The notes: a model not told the origin generated them from the sequence alone. DNA of 64,000 nt from Massilia phosphatilytica (GCF_002968015.1 NZ_PUIP01000015.1:143409-207408), one strand, 5' to 3'; positions 41,424-51,417 are shown, counted from the first letter of the stretch. Program-made: numbers and translations.

Positions 41424-42245
41424 ATGAACTTCATCGACAAACTGAACGCCGCCTGGAAGCGTAACGATTCCCTGCTGTGCGTGGGACTCGACCCCGACAC
41501 GTCCCGCTTCCCCGCGCACCTGCAGGGTCGCCCGGACGGCATCGTGGAGTTCTGCAAGGCCATCATCGACGCCACCGCCGACCTGGCCTGCGCCTTCAAG
41601 CCGCAGATCGCGTACTTCGCCGCTCTCGGCGCGGAAGACCAGCTCGAAGCGATCTGCCGCTATCTGCGCGCCACCTGCCCGCACATCCCGCTGATCCTGG
41701 ACGCCAAGCGCGGCGACATCGGCGCCACGGCCCACCAGTACGCGCGCGAAGCGTTCGACCGTTATGGCGCCGACGCCGTCACCGTCAACCCGTACATGGG
41801 CTTCGACTCCGTCGAACCGTACATGGAATGGAAGGACCGCGGCGTGATCGTCCTGTGCCGCACGTCGAACGCGGGCGGCTCCGACCTGCAATTCCTCGAT
41901 GTGGGCGGCCAGCCGCTGTACCAGCACGTGGCGCGCCTCGTCGCGGAAAAGTGGAACAGGAACGGCCAGTGCGCCCTCGTCGTGGGCGCCACGTTTCCGG
42001 AAGAACTCGCGCAGGTGCGCGCCATCGTCGGCGACATGCCCCTGCTCGTGCCGGGCATCGGCGCGCAGGGCGGCGACATCGAGGCGACCGTCAAGTCGGG
42101 CCGCACGGCCGCCGGCACGGGCATGATGATCAATTCCTCGCGCGCCATCATCTACGCACAGCCCCAGGGCGGCGAAGATTTCGCCGCGGCCGCGCGCCGC
42201 GTGGCGCTGGAGACGCGCGACGCCATCAACCGCTACCGCGGCTGA
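41424..42245 (+). CDS. pyrF: Orotidine 5'-phosphate decarboxylase
   Basis: A 273-residue OMP decarboxylase of the longer bacterial type, catalysing the last step of UMP synthesis. The active-site block is ILDAKRGDIGATA, and the phosphate-binding end includes VPGIGAQGGD and GTGMMINSSRAI. ATG has AGAGAGGC upstream. Its 3' end overlaps the convergent MFS gene by 13 bases. Confidence 0.95.
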   Translation: MNFIDKLNAAWKRNDSLLCVGLDPDTSRFPAHLQGRPDGIVEFCKAIIDATADLACAFKPQIAYFAALGAEDQLEAICRYLRATCPHIPLILDAKRGDIGATAHQYAREAFDRYGADAVTVNPYMGFDSVEPYMEWKDRGVIVLCRTSNAGGSDLQFLDVGGQPLYQHVARLVAEKWNRNGQCALVVGATFPEELAQVRAIVGDMPLLVPGIGAQGGDIEATVKSGRTAAGTGMMINSSRAIIYAQPQGGEDFAAAARRVALETRDAINRYRG

Positions 42246-43462
42246 ACGGCCTGGCGCTGCCGGGCCAGCGCCAGGTAGCGCATCCCGACCGCCAGCGCCG
42301 CGAAGCCCGACGCGGCGGCGACCCCCAGCGCCCAGCGCGGCCCCGCGTGGTCGGCCACCCAGCCGACGATGGGCGCGCCGATCGGCGTCGTGCCCAGTGC
42401 GATGCCGAGCCGCAGGGCCATCACGCGGCCGCGCATCGCGGGTTCGGTCGATAGCTGGAGCAGGCTGTTCGACGTATTCGTGAAAGTGAGGGCGGCCACG
42501 CCCGTCAGCGCCAGCGCCGCCGCGAACCACAGGTAGCCGGGCGCCACGGCCGCCAGCCCGCAACCGACGCCGAACACGCCGGCCCCGACCACGAGCGCGC
42601 CGAACTGCGTGCGTTCGCGGCGCGCGGCGAGCAGTGCGCCGACGACACTGCCGACGGCCATCGTCGACGACAGCAGGCTATAGCCGCGCGCATCCGTGTG
42701 GAACACCGAGACGGCCATCGTGCCGATGAAGATCGGAAAATTCAGGCCGAACGTGGCGATCAGGAACAGCATGCCGAGGAGCGCCATCAGGTCCGGCCGC
42801 TTCCACACGTAGCGCAGGCCGTCCAGCATCCCGCGTCCGCCCGCGCTCCCGGGCGCGCGCGGGTGCGCGTGCAGCTCGTCCCTGCGCAGCCACGCCAGCG
42901 ACGCCAGCACCGCCGCGTAGGAAAGTCCGTTGACGATGAATGCCCAGCCAGTGCCGATGCCGGCGATCAAGAGGCCGGCGGCGGCAGGGCCGATCATCCG
43001 GGCGGCGTTGAACGACGTCGAATTCAGCGCGACCGCGTTCGGCAGGTCGGCATCCCCGACGAGCTGCGCGACGAACGTCTGGCGCACGGGCGCGTCGAAT
43101 GCCGACGCGCAGCCGAACAGGAACGCGAACACGTACACGTGCCACAGCGCGACGATGCCGGTGATCGTCATCGCGCCCAGCGCAAGCGCGAGGAGTCCCA
43201 TCGCGGCCTGCGTGACCATCATCAGCTTGCGCTGGTCGACGTGGTCGGCGGCCCAGCCCGTCCACGGCAGCAGGAGCAGTTGCGGACCGAACTGCAGGGC
43301 CATCACGGTGCCGACGGCCGACGCGTTGTGGTGCGTGAGTCCCGTCAGCACGAGCCAGTCCTGGGCCGTGCGCTGCATCCACGTGCCCACATTGGAGACC
43401 AGGGCGCCGATGGCCCAGAGGCGGTAATTGAAATTGCTTAGCGAGCGGAATGCACGGGACAT
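42233..43462 (-). CDS. MFS exporter, DHA3/EntS-like
   Basis: A 409-residue 12-helix major facilitator. The MFS_3-type start (FRSLSNFNYRLWAIGALVSN, then GTWMQRTAQDWLVL) and motif A (GWAADHVDQRKLMM) place it with putative siderophore or drug exporters. The substrate is unknown. It begins 21 bases after sbcB ends and could be co-transcribed with it. Confidence 0.9.
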   Translation of the reverse strand: MSRAFRSLSNFNYRLWAIGALVSNVGTWMQRTAQDWLVLTGLTHHNASAVGTVMALQFGPQLLLLPWTGWAADHVDQRKLMMVTQAAMGLLALALGAMTITGIVALWHVYVFAFLFGCASAFDAPVRQTFVAQLVGDADLPNAVALNSTSFNAARMIGPAAAGLLIAGIGTGWAFIVNGLSYAAVLASLAWLRRDELHAHPRAPGSAGGRGMLDGLRYVWKRPDLMALLGMLFLIATFGLNFPIFIGTMAVSVFHTDARGYSLLSSTMAVGSVVGALLAARRERTQFGALVVGAGVFGVGCGLAAVAPGYLWFAAALALTGVAALTFTNTSNSLLQLSTEPAMRGRVMALRLGIALGTTPIGAPIVGWVADHAGPRWALGVAAASGFAALAVGMRYLALARQRQAVQPR

Positions 43463-43483
43463 CAGGCAGTGTATGCCGGTGTG

Positions 43484-44932
43484 TCAGTACCGGCTGGGGG
43501 CGATCATCTCCGCGTAATCATACAGGGCCCCGAGGATTTCCTCAGTCCGCTCGTCCGCCGTCTCGGACAGGGCGTCGATCTCCGCGAACAACTGGTCGAT
43601 CGTGCGCGCACCGCCCGCGCCATCGAACAGGCGCGCGGCGCGGTGGTCTTCCCACGCCTGCTGCTCGTCCTCGCCCAGGGTGTGCGGGAAGTTGCGGGCG
43701 CGGTAGCGGAACAGCAGGTGCGACAGGCGCTCGTCCTCGAACGACGGACGCAAGGTCGCCAGCTTCGGCGCGGCTTCCGTCCGCAGCGATTCCAGCCGGC
43801 GCCGGTCCCCGTTCGAGACGAAGCCGCCGTACAGGTCTTCGTCGACGTCGACGCCCGCGGCGACGGCCTCGCGGTGGAACACTTTCTGCCACACCGCCGC
43901 CATGTCCGGCCCGCCCGCCGCGATGCGGGCGTGGGCCAGGCATTGTTCGACGTCCAGTTCCCACCGTGCCGCCATCTGCGTGCTCAGCGTTTTCAGATTG
44001 CCGACCAGCATGGGCGACTTGTTCAGGTGCACGCTCTTGATGGGCAGGCGCGTCATGCCCTCGGGCATCTCGGCGGCGCGGGTGAACAGGCGCTGGCGGA
44101 TCGTCTCGACGTTCAGGTTGAACAGTTCGGACGGGTCGTGGCGGCAGTCCCACACGAGGACTTCGTTCTTGTTCGTGGGGTGCGTCGCGAGCGGCCAGAC
44201 CACGCCGAGGCAGCCGCGCTCGGCCGGGAACATGCCGGAGACGTGCAGGAACGGCTGGCGCAGCGCGCGGTCCAGGTGCAGGCCCATCTGTTCCGCGACC
44301 TTGTCCTTGCGGCGCAGTTCGAGGCAGAAGTCGAACAGTTTCGGCTGCTTGCTGCGCAGCAGGCGTGCCAGCGCGATGGTGGCGCGCACGTCGGACAGCG
44401 CGTCGTGCGCGGCGTCGTGCACGAGTCCGTTGTCGCGCGTGAGGTGTTCAAGTTTGAAGCTCGGGCGGCCGTCGTCGTGGCGCGGCCATGTGATGCCGTC
44501 CGGACGGAGCGCATACGCCATGCGCACGACGTCGAGCATGTCCCAGCGGCCGCAGCCGTTCTGCCATTCGCGCGCATACGGGTCCATCAGGTTGCGCCAC
44601 AGCAGGAAGCGCGTGACCTCGTCGTCGAAGCGGATGGTGTTGTAGCCGACGCCGATCGTACCCGGCTCGGAGAACGCGGCACAGATGCGGGCCGCGAATT
44701 CGTGCTCGGGCACGCCGTGTTCCAGGCAGTGCTGCGGCGTGATGCCGGTGATCAGGCAGGCTTGCGGGTCGGGCAGGTAGTCGGGCGCCGGCTGGCAGTA
44801 CAGCATGATCGGTTCGCCGATCTCGTTGAGGTCGGCGTCGGTACGGATCGCGGCGAACTGCGCGGGACGATCGCGCCGCGGCTCCGCGCCGAAGGTTTCG
44901 TAATCGTGCCAGAGGAAGGTGTGGTTGCTCAT
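43484..44932 (-). CDS. sbcB: Exodeoxyribonuclease I
   Basis: A 482-residue single-strand 3'-5' exonuclease used in mismatch repair and recombination. The DnaQ-fold exonuclease has WHDYETFG (motif I, Asp-x-Glu), GYNTIRFDDEV (motif II) and VHDAAHDALSDVRATI (motif III), followed by the SH3-like and C-terminal domains (e.g. HVSGMFPAERGCLGVVWPLA). The length fits the family. Confidence 0.95.
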   Translation of the reverse strand: MSNHTFLWHDYETFGAEPRRDRPAQFAAIRTDADLNEIGEPIMLYCQPAPDYLPDPQACLITGITPQHCLEHGVPEHEFAARICAAFSEPGTIGVGYNTIRFDDEVTRFLLWRNLMDPYAREWQNGCGRWDMLDVVRMAYALRPDGITWPRHDDGRPSFKLEHLTRDNGLVHDAAHDALSDVRATIALARLLRSKQPKLFDFCLELRRKDKVAEQMGLHLDRALRQPFLHVSGMFPAERGCLGVVWPLATHPTNKNEVLVWDCRHDPSELFNLNVETIRQRLFTRAAEMPEGMTRLPIKSVHLNKSPMLVGNLKTLSTQMAARWELDVEQCLAHARIAAGGPDMAAVWQKVFHREAVAAGVDVDEDLYGGFVSNGDRRRLESLRTEAAPKLATLRPSFEDERLSHLLFRYRARNFPHTLGEDEQQAWEDHRAARLFDGAGGARTIDQLFAEIDALSETADERTEEILGALYDYAEMIAPSRY

Positions 44933-45008
44933 CGTGGCGCCATTCTAACTTGCATGATTCGCAGCTCCTAGCACCGGCTCAATCCGTCTCTGGGAACCTT
45001 TAGGAACT

Positions 45009-45962
45009 TCAGGTGCCGATCCGGTCCCGTCCCGCTTCCTTGGCGCGGTACAGGGCGGCGTCGGCAGCCTCGATCAGCTCGCGCTCGTCCTGGCCGGGCA
45101 GCAGGGTGGCGACGCCGAACGACCCGGTGACGTGCGGCAGCGGCAGGCGCATGTCGTCGAACACGACGGCCTCGCGCATGCGCACACACAGGCGCTCGGC
45201 CACCGTCATGGCCTGCGCCTGCGGCGTGGCGGGCAGGATCGCCATCATCTCTTCGCCGCCGTAGCGCACCGCGAAATCGGTGGGACGCAGGCCCGCGCGG
45301 ATCACGCCCGCAGCCGCGATCAGGGCGCTGTCGCCCGCCATGTGGCCATGCGTGTCGTTGAAGCGCTTGAAGTGGTCCAGGTCGATCATCACGAGCGACA
45401 GCGGCCCGCTGTCCTGGCGCGCACGGGTCACCAGCTTGGGGAGCGCGTCGTTCAGCCAGGCGCGGTTGTACAGGCCCGTGAGGCCGTCGTTGAGCGACAG
45501 CTGGCGGTAGAACTCGCCCAGTTTCTGGCGCCGGCGCAGGCGGGCATTCGTCGCGCGGATGCGGAACGACAACAGGCGCAGCAGGTTGCGCGCGACGCCA
45601 TTGTGCCCGTCGATCAATTGCCAAACGCGGTCGGGTTCGATGACGAGCAGCTCGCTGTCTTCCAGCGCGACGATGGCATCGAGATTGGCGGCATCGTCCA
45701 GCACGGACTGCTCGCCCACGCTTTCGCCCGGCAGGATGCGTTCGACATTGCCTTCGCCCAGTGCGCCTTCCACGGCGAGGCTGCCGGCGAGCAGGATGTA
45801 CAGGCGGGCACGCAGGCCATCCTCGAGCGCTTCGCCGCGCGGCAGGCGCACGACCCGGCAATCGGCGAGCGCCCGCGCGACGGCGGGATCGTCGATGTCG
45901 CGAAAGAGTTGCAAGTCGCGGATACGGTAGGGGGATGCACCGAAGGTGCCGGTCACGATCAT
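45009..45962 (-). CDS. Diguanylate cyclase with N-terminal cyclic-nucleotide-binding-like domain
   Basis: A 317-residue protein. Residues about 15-125 look like a CRP-type sensor (GLRARLYILLAGSLAVEGAL, then GESVGEQSVL), then a helical linker and a GGDEF domain from about 160. The active site is RYGGEEMMAI, the functional GGEEF variant; the substrate-binding stretch NDGLTGLYNRAWL is intact, and no RxxD inhibitory site is obvious. It would make c-di-GMP in response to an unknown ligand. A duplicated intergenic element lies just upstream. The start context is weak. Confidence 0.88.
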   Translation of the reverse strand: MIVTGTFGASPYRIRDLQLFRDIDDPAVARALADCRVVRLPRGEALEDGLRARLYILLAGSLAVEGALGEGNVERILPGESVGEQSVLDDAANLDAIVALEDSELLVIEPDRVWQLIDGHNGVARNLLRLLSFRIRATNARLRRRQKLGEFYRQLSLNDGLTGLYNRAWLNDALPKLVTRARQDSGPLSLVMIDLDHFKRFNDTHGHMAGDSALIAAAGVIRAGLRPTDFAVRYGGEEMMAILPATPQAQAMTVAERLCVRMREAVVFDDMRLPLPHVTGSFGVATLLPGQDERELIEAADAALYRAKEAGRDRIGT

Positions 45963-45987
45963 CAGGATGGACTGCCAGGCGACAACT

Positions 45988-46064
45988 TATATTGACAACC
46001 TCGCATGATACCTGAACGAAACACCAACGCCGCGGCCTGGCGCCGATAAACAACAGTTCATTGG
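45988..46064. repeat. Intergenic element, copy A
   Basis: About 77 bp closely similar to 55791-55872. Shared blocks in order on the plus strand are TATTGACA, ATGATACCTGA, GAAACA, ACGCC...GGCGCCGATAA and CAACAG. It lies 26 bases upstream of the diguanylate cyclase start on the minus strand and runs into the end of the acyltransferase gene. A short GC-stem (CGCC...GGCG) is present in both copies. Confidence 0.7.
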
Positions 46065-47161
46065 ACCGCACCGCATGCCGGGGCCCGTTCCAGCAGGTCG
46101 ACCAGGTGCGCGCCGCATGCGATTCCCGGCTGTTCGACGTAGCGCCAGGAGAGGGTCGAGAGCGCCGCGGCAACGCCCAGGACGCACAGGAATTGCAGGA
46201 TGCCGCCGGCATTGGATCTGGCGAACCAGGCCGAGGCGCCGGACCAGGAGAACGCGTCGAGCACGGCGAAATGCAGCAGGAAAATGCTGTAGCTGCGCTT
46301 GCCGAGTGCGATCGTGGTGCGGTTCACGAACAGCCGCGCGGGCCGGTGCGCGAGCAGCAGCGCGGCGCCGGCAAAGAACGCGCCGGCGGCCGGGGTGCAC
46401 ACGGGTTGCGGGAGCCACCACCAGCAGACGCCCGCGACGGGCATGCACAGCGCGGCGCCGGCGGCGACCCGCCGGTCCGTCGCGCCGGTCCGGAACGCCG
46501 CCCAGGCAACGACGCCGGCTGCGAAGACCGGCAATTGCCCGAACAGGTTGAACCGGATGAAATTCCGCACGAGGTAGTGGTGCTCGGCCGGGTAGGAGAA
46601 CAGGTGCGGCACGATGGCGCCGTTGAGCATGAACAGGACGAGGCTGGCCGCAAGGAACACCAGGGCCGACCGGGCCGATGCGAGGAGCGGCAGGCACAGC
46701 GCCAGGATCGCATAGAACCCCAGTTCGGCAGCGATCGACCAGCCGCCCGGCACGACGGCGTTGATGGTTTCCGGATGGAGTCCGTGCACGAACAGGATCG
46801 TGGCAACGATGCCCGGCGCGTGGATGCCGCCCGGCGCCCAGTATCCCGGCGCCAGGCCGTGGATGGCGAGATACAGGGCGATCGCCAGGTAGAACATCGG
46901 AGCGACGCGGGCGAAGCGCCTGATCAGGAAATTGCGCAGCGGACGGGATTCATACTCGCTCCGGCTCGCCCATGACAGGCACAGCGTCAGCGCGCTGACG
47001 ACGAAGAACAGGTGCACGCCGGACGCGCCCAGGTTCATCGCCGCGCGCAGGAGGTCGCTGGGCGGCATCGCCTGGCGGCCGGTATGGACGAGGACGACGC
47101 CGGCGACGGCCAGGCCGCGCAGGGCGTCGATGAAATCGTGGTGCGCGGGCCCGTCCTTCAT
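46058..47161 (-). CDS. Acyltransferase 3 family membrane protein
   Basis: A 367-residue OafA/YrhL-type O-acyltransferase with about ten transmembrane helices. It begins with DFIDALRGLAVAGVVLVH (catalytic-region His) and LIRRFARVAPMFYL. It would acetylate a surface glycan or other envelope sugar. It overlaps the response-regulator stop by four bases, placing an envelope-modifying enzyme at the end of a signalling operon. Confidence 0.9.
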   Translation of the reverse strand: MKDGPAHHDFIDALRGLAVAGVVLVHTGRQAMPPSDLLRAAMNLGASGVHLFFVVSALTLCLSWASRSEYESRPLRNFLIRRFARVAPMFYLAIALYLAIHGLAPGYWAPGGIHAPGIVATILFVHGLHPETINAVVPGGWSIAAELGFYAILALCLPLLASARSALVFLAASLVLFMLNGAIVPHLFSYPAEHHYLVRNFIRFNLFGQLPVFAAGVVAWAAFRTGATDRRVAAGAALCMPVAGVCWWWLPQPVCTPAAGAFFAGAALLLAHRPARLFVNRTTIALGKRSYSIFLLHFAVLDAFSWSGASAWFARSNAGGILQFLCVLGVAAALSTLSWRYVEQPGIACGAHLVDLLERAPACGAVQ

Positions 47162-47790
47162 TCGACCAGCCCGTGCAGGATGGCGTACCGGACCAGGTCC
47201 GCATTGTTCATGAAATTCATCTTCTGCATCAGGTGCGCCTTGTGGGTGCTGACCGTCTTGTTGCTGATCATGAGGTCCGCCGCGATGTCGTTCACGCTCT
47301 GCCCGCGCGCGAGCAGCGTGAGGATCTGCGCCTCGCGGCCGGACAACTGCTCGTGCAGGGGCGCGGCGCCGGGCTGGTCGATATCGAACACCAGCTGCTC
47401 GGCCAGCGCCGGGTCGATGAAGCGCCCGCCTGCGGCGGTCTTGCGGATGGCCGCGACGAGCATTTCCGGTTCGCTGTCCTTGGTCAGGTAGCCCGAGGCG
47501 CCGACCTTGAGCACCTGGCGCACGACCTGCGGCTCGTTGCGCATGCTCAGTACGAGGATCGGCAGGTCCGGGAAGAAGCAGCGCATGCGCGTGATGACGT
47601 CGATGCCGCTCATGCCCGGCATCGTCAGGTCCAGCAGGACGAGGTCGACCGGCGTATGGCGCAGGATGTCGAGCGCCTGCATGCCGTTGACGGCCTCGCC
47701 GGCCACGCCGATGTCCTGCACCATGGCGAACAACTGCTTGAGGCCGCCGCGCACGATGGCGTGATCGTCAGCGATCAGGATGCGTATCAT
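47158..47790 (-). CDS. NarL/FixJ-family response regulator
   Basis: A 210-residue regulator: receiver domain 1-120 (ILIADDHAIVRGGL; phospho-acceptor Asp in LVLLDLTMPGMSG; Lys in GYLTKDSE) and LuxR-type HTH 145-205 (LSGREAQILTLLARGQSVND). The start ATG at 47790 overlaps the kinase stop (ATGA). It is the probable partner of the REC-histidine kinase directly upstream. Confidence 0.94.
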   Translation of the reverse strand: MIRILIADDHAIVRGGLKQLFAMVQDIGVAGEAVNGMQALDILRHTPVDLVLLDLTMPGMSGIDVITRMRCFFPDLPILVLSMRNEPQVVRQVLKVGASGYLTKDSEPEMLVAAIRKTAAGGRFIDPALAEQLVFDIDQPGAAPLHEQLSGREAQILTLLARGQSVNDIAADLMISNKTVSTHKAHLMQKMNFMNNADLVRYAILHGLVE

Positions 47791-49007
47791 CGTGCCACCT
47801 GCGGTCTGGCGGCCGGCAGGCGCACGCGCAGCGCCGTGCCTTCGCCCGGCATACTGGCGATGGAAAACTCGCCGCCCAGCATTTCGACGCGTTCGCGCAT
47901 GCCCACCAGGCCGAACTTGTCCCGCTCGACGGTGTCCGGCGCGAAGCCGCAGCCGTCGTCGCGCACCTCGAGCATGCACTGGTCGTCGCGGGCCTGCAAG
48001 GTCATGCGGACCGAGCTGGCCCGCGCATGGCGCGTCACGTTCGTCAACGACTCCTGCGCGACGCGGAAGATCGCCAGCTCGACCCCGTCGCCCAACCCGA
48101 GCGAAGGTTCCGGCGCGACCAGTTCGCAGTCGATGTCCGAGTGCGCGCGAAATTCCTTGACCAGCCATTCGAGCGCCGGCACGACGCCCATGTCGAGCGC
48201 AGCCGGCCGCAGGGCCGAGGAGACGCCGCGCACGACGCCGATGGTGCGGTCGAGCAGTTCGTTCATCCTGCCGACGTGGTGGGTCAGGGCGGGATTGACC
48301 TGGCCGAATTCGACACGCAACAGCGCGATCTTCATGCGCAGCGCCGTCAGCGCCTGGCCCAGCTCGTCGTGCAGCTCGCGCGCGATGCGCATGCGTTCCT
48401 CTTCGCGCGCCCGCTCGCGGTGCGCGGCCAGTTCGCGCAGGCGTACGAGGGATTCTTCCAGCCGCTGCTCGCTCTCGCGCAGGGCGGCGGTGCGGTCGGC
48501 GACCTGCAGTTCGAGCCCCTCGCGGTACGCCTGCAGCTTGCGCTCGGCGACCTTGCGCTCCTCGATTTCGCGCTGCAGGCGTTCGTTGCGCTCGGCCAGC
48601 ATGGTCTGCATCTCGCGCAGGTTCAGGTGGGTCCGGACGCGTGCGGTGACCTCGTCGATCTGGAACGGCTTGGTCACGTAATCGACGGCGCCCGACTTGA
48701 ACGCGGCGACCTTGCTCTCGATGTCGAGCAGGGCCGTCATGAAGATGACGGGAATGGCGCGCGTGCGCTCGTTCTGCTGCAGGCGCCGGCACACTTCGAA
48801 GCCGTCCATGCCGGGGAGCATGATGTCGAGCAGGATCAGGTCCGGATGCACGAACGTCGCGCGGCGCAATCCCTCTTCGCCATCCTGCGCCACGACGACG
48901 CGTACACCGTCGTGTTCCAGGCCCTTGGCGATCACGTCGAGGTTGGCGGGCGTGTCGTCGACGATCAGGATGGTCGGCCGCCGCAGGTCCGGCGTGTCAT
49001 TGTGCAT
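47787..49007 (-). CDS. Response-regulator/histidine-kinase hybrid (HisKA_3)
   Basis: A 406-residue soluble protein. An N-terminal receiver (VDDTPANLDVIAKGL; Asp in LILLDIMLPGMDG; Lys in YVTKPF) is followed by a coiled coil (about 135-210) and a NarX-type kinase with H-box ARELHDELGQALTAL and an ATPase domain (LEVRDDGCGFA, FGLVGMRER). It has no membrane segment, so input should come by phosphotransfer from another kinase, probably the TPR kinase whose gene overlaps it by 11 bases. Confidence 0.93.
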   Translation of the reverse strand: MHNDTPDLRRPTILIVDDTPANLDVIAKGLEHDGVRVVVAQDGEEGLRRATFVHPDLILLDIMLPGMDGFEVCRRLQQNERTRAIPVIFMTALLDIESKVAAFKSGAVDYVTKPFQIDEVTARVRTHLNLREMQTMLAERNERLQREIEERKVAERKLQAYREGLELQVADRTAALRESEQRLEESLVRLRELAAHRERAREEERMRIARELHDELGQALTALRMKIALLRVEFGQVNPALTHHVGRMNELLDRTIGVVRGVSSALRPAALDMGVVPALEWLVKEFRAHSDIDCELVAPEPSLGLGDGVELAIFRVAQESLTNVTRHARASSVRMTLQARDDQCMLEVRDDGCGFAPDTVERDKFGLVGMRERVEMLGGEFSIASMPGEGTALRVRLPAARPQVAR

Positions 49008-51417
49008 CTGCTACCTCATGAAAACGTTCGACCAAGGCCAGGATCGCCTTGGATTGATAGCTTCCGGCCAGTTCGACGAGCCGGTCCGCGAATGGATGGT
49101 AACGGTCGTCGAGGCTGGCCAGGTGCCGCGCATGGTCGACGATGTCGGCCATGTTGCCGACCATCGCCAGCCGGTACAGCAAGTCCATTTCACCCGGCGG
49201 TGGCGGCACCAGGTCGTCGGCGGGCTGGCGTCCGGCCGGCGGCGGGCCGGCCGGGGCGCGGTCGATCACCGGCAGGTCCAGTTCGAACCAGAACCGGCTG
49301 CCCTGGTCGACGCGGCTCTCGACCCGGATGTCGCCCCCCATCAGGCGCACGAACTGGCTGCTGATGAACAGGCCCAGGCCGGTGCCGCCGAGCTTGCGCT
49401 GGTGGTCGCCCGCCTGCTCGAACGGCTCGAAGATCATGCCGATCTGCCCGCTCTCGATGCCGATGCCCGTATCCTCGACCTCGAACAGCAGCCGGCCCGG
49501 CGGCGTGAAACGCACGCGCAGGGACACGCTGCCGTGGTCGGTGAACTTGACGGCGTTCGACAGCAGGTTGAGCAGGGCTTGCCGCAGGCGCTGCTCGTCG
49601 GCGCGGACGACGGCCGGCAGGTCGGGCGGCGGCGTGTACAGGAACGCAACCAATTTGCGTTCGGCGCGCACGCGGACCATCTCGGCGATGGTGTCCAGGA
49701 ATTCCGCCAGCGGCACGTCGGCCGGCGCCAGCGCCAGCTTGCCGGCTTCGATCTTGGCAGAGTCGAGGAAATCGTCGATCAGCATCATCAATTGCTCGCC
49801 GCTTTTCTGGATGACCAGCAGGCTGGCCACCTGCTCCGCCTGCACCATGGCGTCGCGCTGCAGCAACTGCGCATAGCCGAGGATGGCGTTCAGCGGCGTG
49901 CGCAATTCGTGGCTCATTTGCGTCAGGAATTCGCTGCGTTGCCGTGCCAGGCGTTGCAATTCCTCCGTGCGGGCCTGCACGCGTTGCTCGAGGCTGCCGT
50001 TCAATTCCTGCAGCTCGGCCTGCGACTGGCGCAATTTCTGGTTCGTCGCCGACAGCATGCGGTGCGACTTGCGCAGGCGCACCAGGAAATAGCTCGTCCC
50101 CACCAGGAAGGCGATGCAGGCGCCGAGCACGGTCCACGTCCAGCGTTGCCGCAGTTCGCGCTGTTCCAGTTGGAACGCCTGCTGTTTGTTGCGCCGCGCC
50201 AGGTCGTCGATCGCGCGCTGCTTGGTCTCGGTCTCGAAGCGCTGCGCCAGTTCGAGCATGCGCGCGCTCGACTTTTCGACCGCCCCCTTGGCGCCCATGT
50301 CCGCCGCTTCTATCGACATCTGGTAGGCGCGCCGGTAATCGCCGCGCGCGGCATAGACGCCGGCCAGGCGGCGCGCACTCTCGCTCATGTACAGCGGAAA
50401 GTTGATTTCCCGGGCGATCCGGTAGGCGCTTTCGGCGTCGGCCCACGCCGGCGCCAGTTGCCCGCGCTGTTCGTTGGCCTTGCTGCGCGCGTTATACATG
50501 AACCACAGGCCGATGCGGTTGTGCTGCTCGAGGTAGATCGATTCGACCTCGTCGTACAGTGGCATGGCGGCGGCCATCGCCTTGCGGTTGCGCAACCGTT
50601 CGGCCAGGTTCAGCAGGCCGAAGCCGAGGCCCGTCGACGTGTGCACGGTGCGGAACATGTCGATGCCCTTGCGGATATCCGCTTCGCCGGCGGACAGGTC
50701 GCCGAGGTCGCTCCTGGCGTTGCCCATGCCGATCAGCGCATAGCCTGCCAGCAGCCGCAAGCCCGCGCCATGCGCCGTCTCGTACATCTTCGTGTAGTGT
50801 TCGAGCGCCTCCTTGCGGCGTCCGCTCAGGTCGTACGAGATGGCCATGCACTGGCGCGCGTAGGCCAGCTCGAGCGGGTCCGCGAAGCGCCGCGCCACTT
50901 CCATTTCGCGCATGCACAGCGTCACGGATTCGTCGAACTGGCCGATGCGGCGGTACATCATGGCCGTGCGCAGCATCGCCTCGCCCTGCAGGTCGCGCCG
51001 GTTCACGCCTTCCAGCACCGTCATGCTGCGCAGCGAGTATGTGACGACGTCGTCGACGCGGCCGCGGAAGATCGCGTTCACGGACAGGTTCAGATAGGCC
51101 TCGGCCTGGCTAGCCCGGTCCTGGACCTGCAGGGCCATCTGTAATGCCTGCTCCGCATGCACCTGGGCATCGTCCGTCCGGGCCTGGTAGACCTCGGCGC
51201 GCGCCAGTGCGTTGAGTGCGCGCGCGCGGTCGACGGGCGTGGCGCCCAGAGGCACGTCTTCGGCCAGTTGCGTGGCGCGCTGGTAAGCTTCCTGCACGTC
51301 GCGCTCGGCGAGCACGCGCATCGTCTCGACCTGGCCGCGCCATTCCTGCAGCGTCAGCGCGCGGGCTGTGCCGCTCAACGCGAGGCAGGCAAGGAACACG
51401 AAGACATGGCGTGTCAT
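48997..51417 (-). CDS. TPR-containing membrane sensor histidine kinase
   Basis: An 806-residue kinase: signal peptide, a periplasmic region of about 380 residues with TPR-like repeats (LNLSVNAIFRGRVDDVVTYS, and others at about 90-330), a transmembrane helix (WTVLGACIAFLVGTSYFLV), a coiled coil, HisKA (FLTQMSHELRTPLNAILGYA) and HATPase (NLLSNAVKFTDHG, DTGIGIESG, GGTGLGLFIS). About 100 C-terminal residues beyond the ATPase look helical. It overlaps both neighbours and is probably the sensor of the operon. Confidence 0.92.
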   Translation of the reverse strand: MTRHVFVFLACLALSGTARALTLQEWRGQVETMRVLAERDVQEAYQRATQLAEDVPLGATPVDRARALNALARAEVYQARTDDAQVHAEQALQMALQVQDRASQAEAYLNLSVNAIFRGRVDDVVTYSLRSMTVLEGVNRRDLQGEAMLRTAMMYRRIGQFDESVTLCMREMEVARRFADPLELAYARQCMAISYDLSGRRKEALEHYTKMYETAHGAGLRLLAGYALIGMGNARSDLGDLSAGEADIRKGIDMFRTVHTSTGLGFGLLNLAERLRNRKAMAAAMPLYDEVESIYLEQHNRIGLWFMYNARSKANEQRGQLAPAWADAESAYRIAREINFPLYMSESARRLAGVYAARGDYRRAYQMSIEAADMGAKGAVEKSSARMLELAQRFETETKQRAIDDLARRNKQQAFQLEQRELRQRWTWTVLGACIAFLVGTSYFLVRLRKSHRMLSATNQKLRQSQAELQELNGSLEQRVQARTEELQRLARQRSEFLTQMSHELRTPLNAILGYAQLLQRDAMVQAEQVASLLVIQKSGEQLMMLIDDFLDSAKIEAGKLALAPADVPLAEFLDTIAEMVRVRAERKLVAFLYTPPPDLPAVVRADEQRLRQALLNLLSNAVKFTDHGSVSLRVRFTPPGRLLFEVEDTGIGIESGQIGMIFEPFEQAGDHQRKLGGTGLGLFISSQFVRLMGGDIRVESRVDQGSRFWFELDLPVIDRAPAGPPPAGRQPADDLVPPPPGEMDLLYRLAMVGNMADIVDHARHLASLDDRYHPFADRLVELAGSYQSKAILALVERFHEVADAQ

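Noticed and set aside
42233..42245. Overlap of pyrF and the convergent MFS gene as a frameshift or error
   Set aside because: Both proteins have normal family lengths and ends; a 13-bp tail overlap is ordinary for convergent genes.
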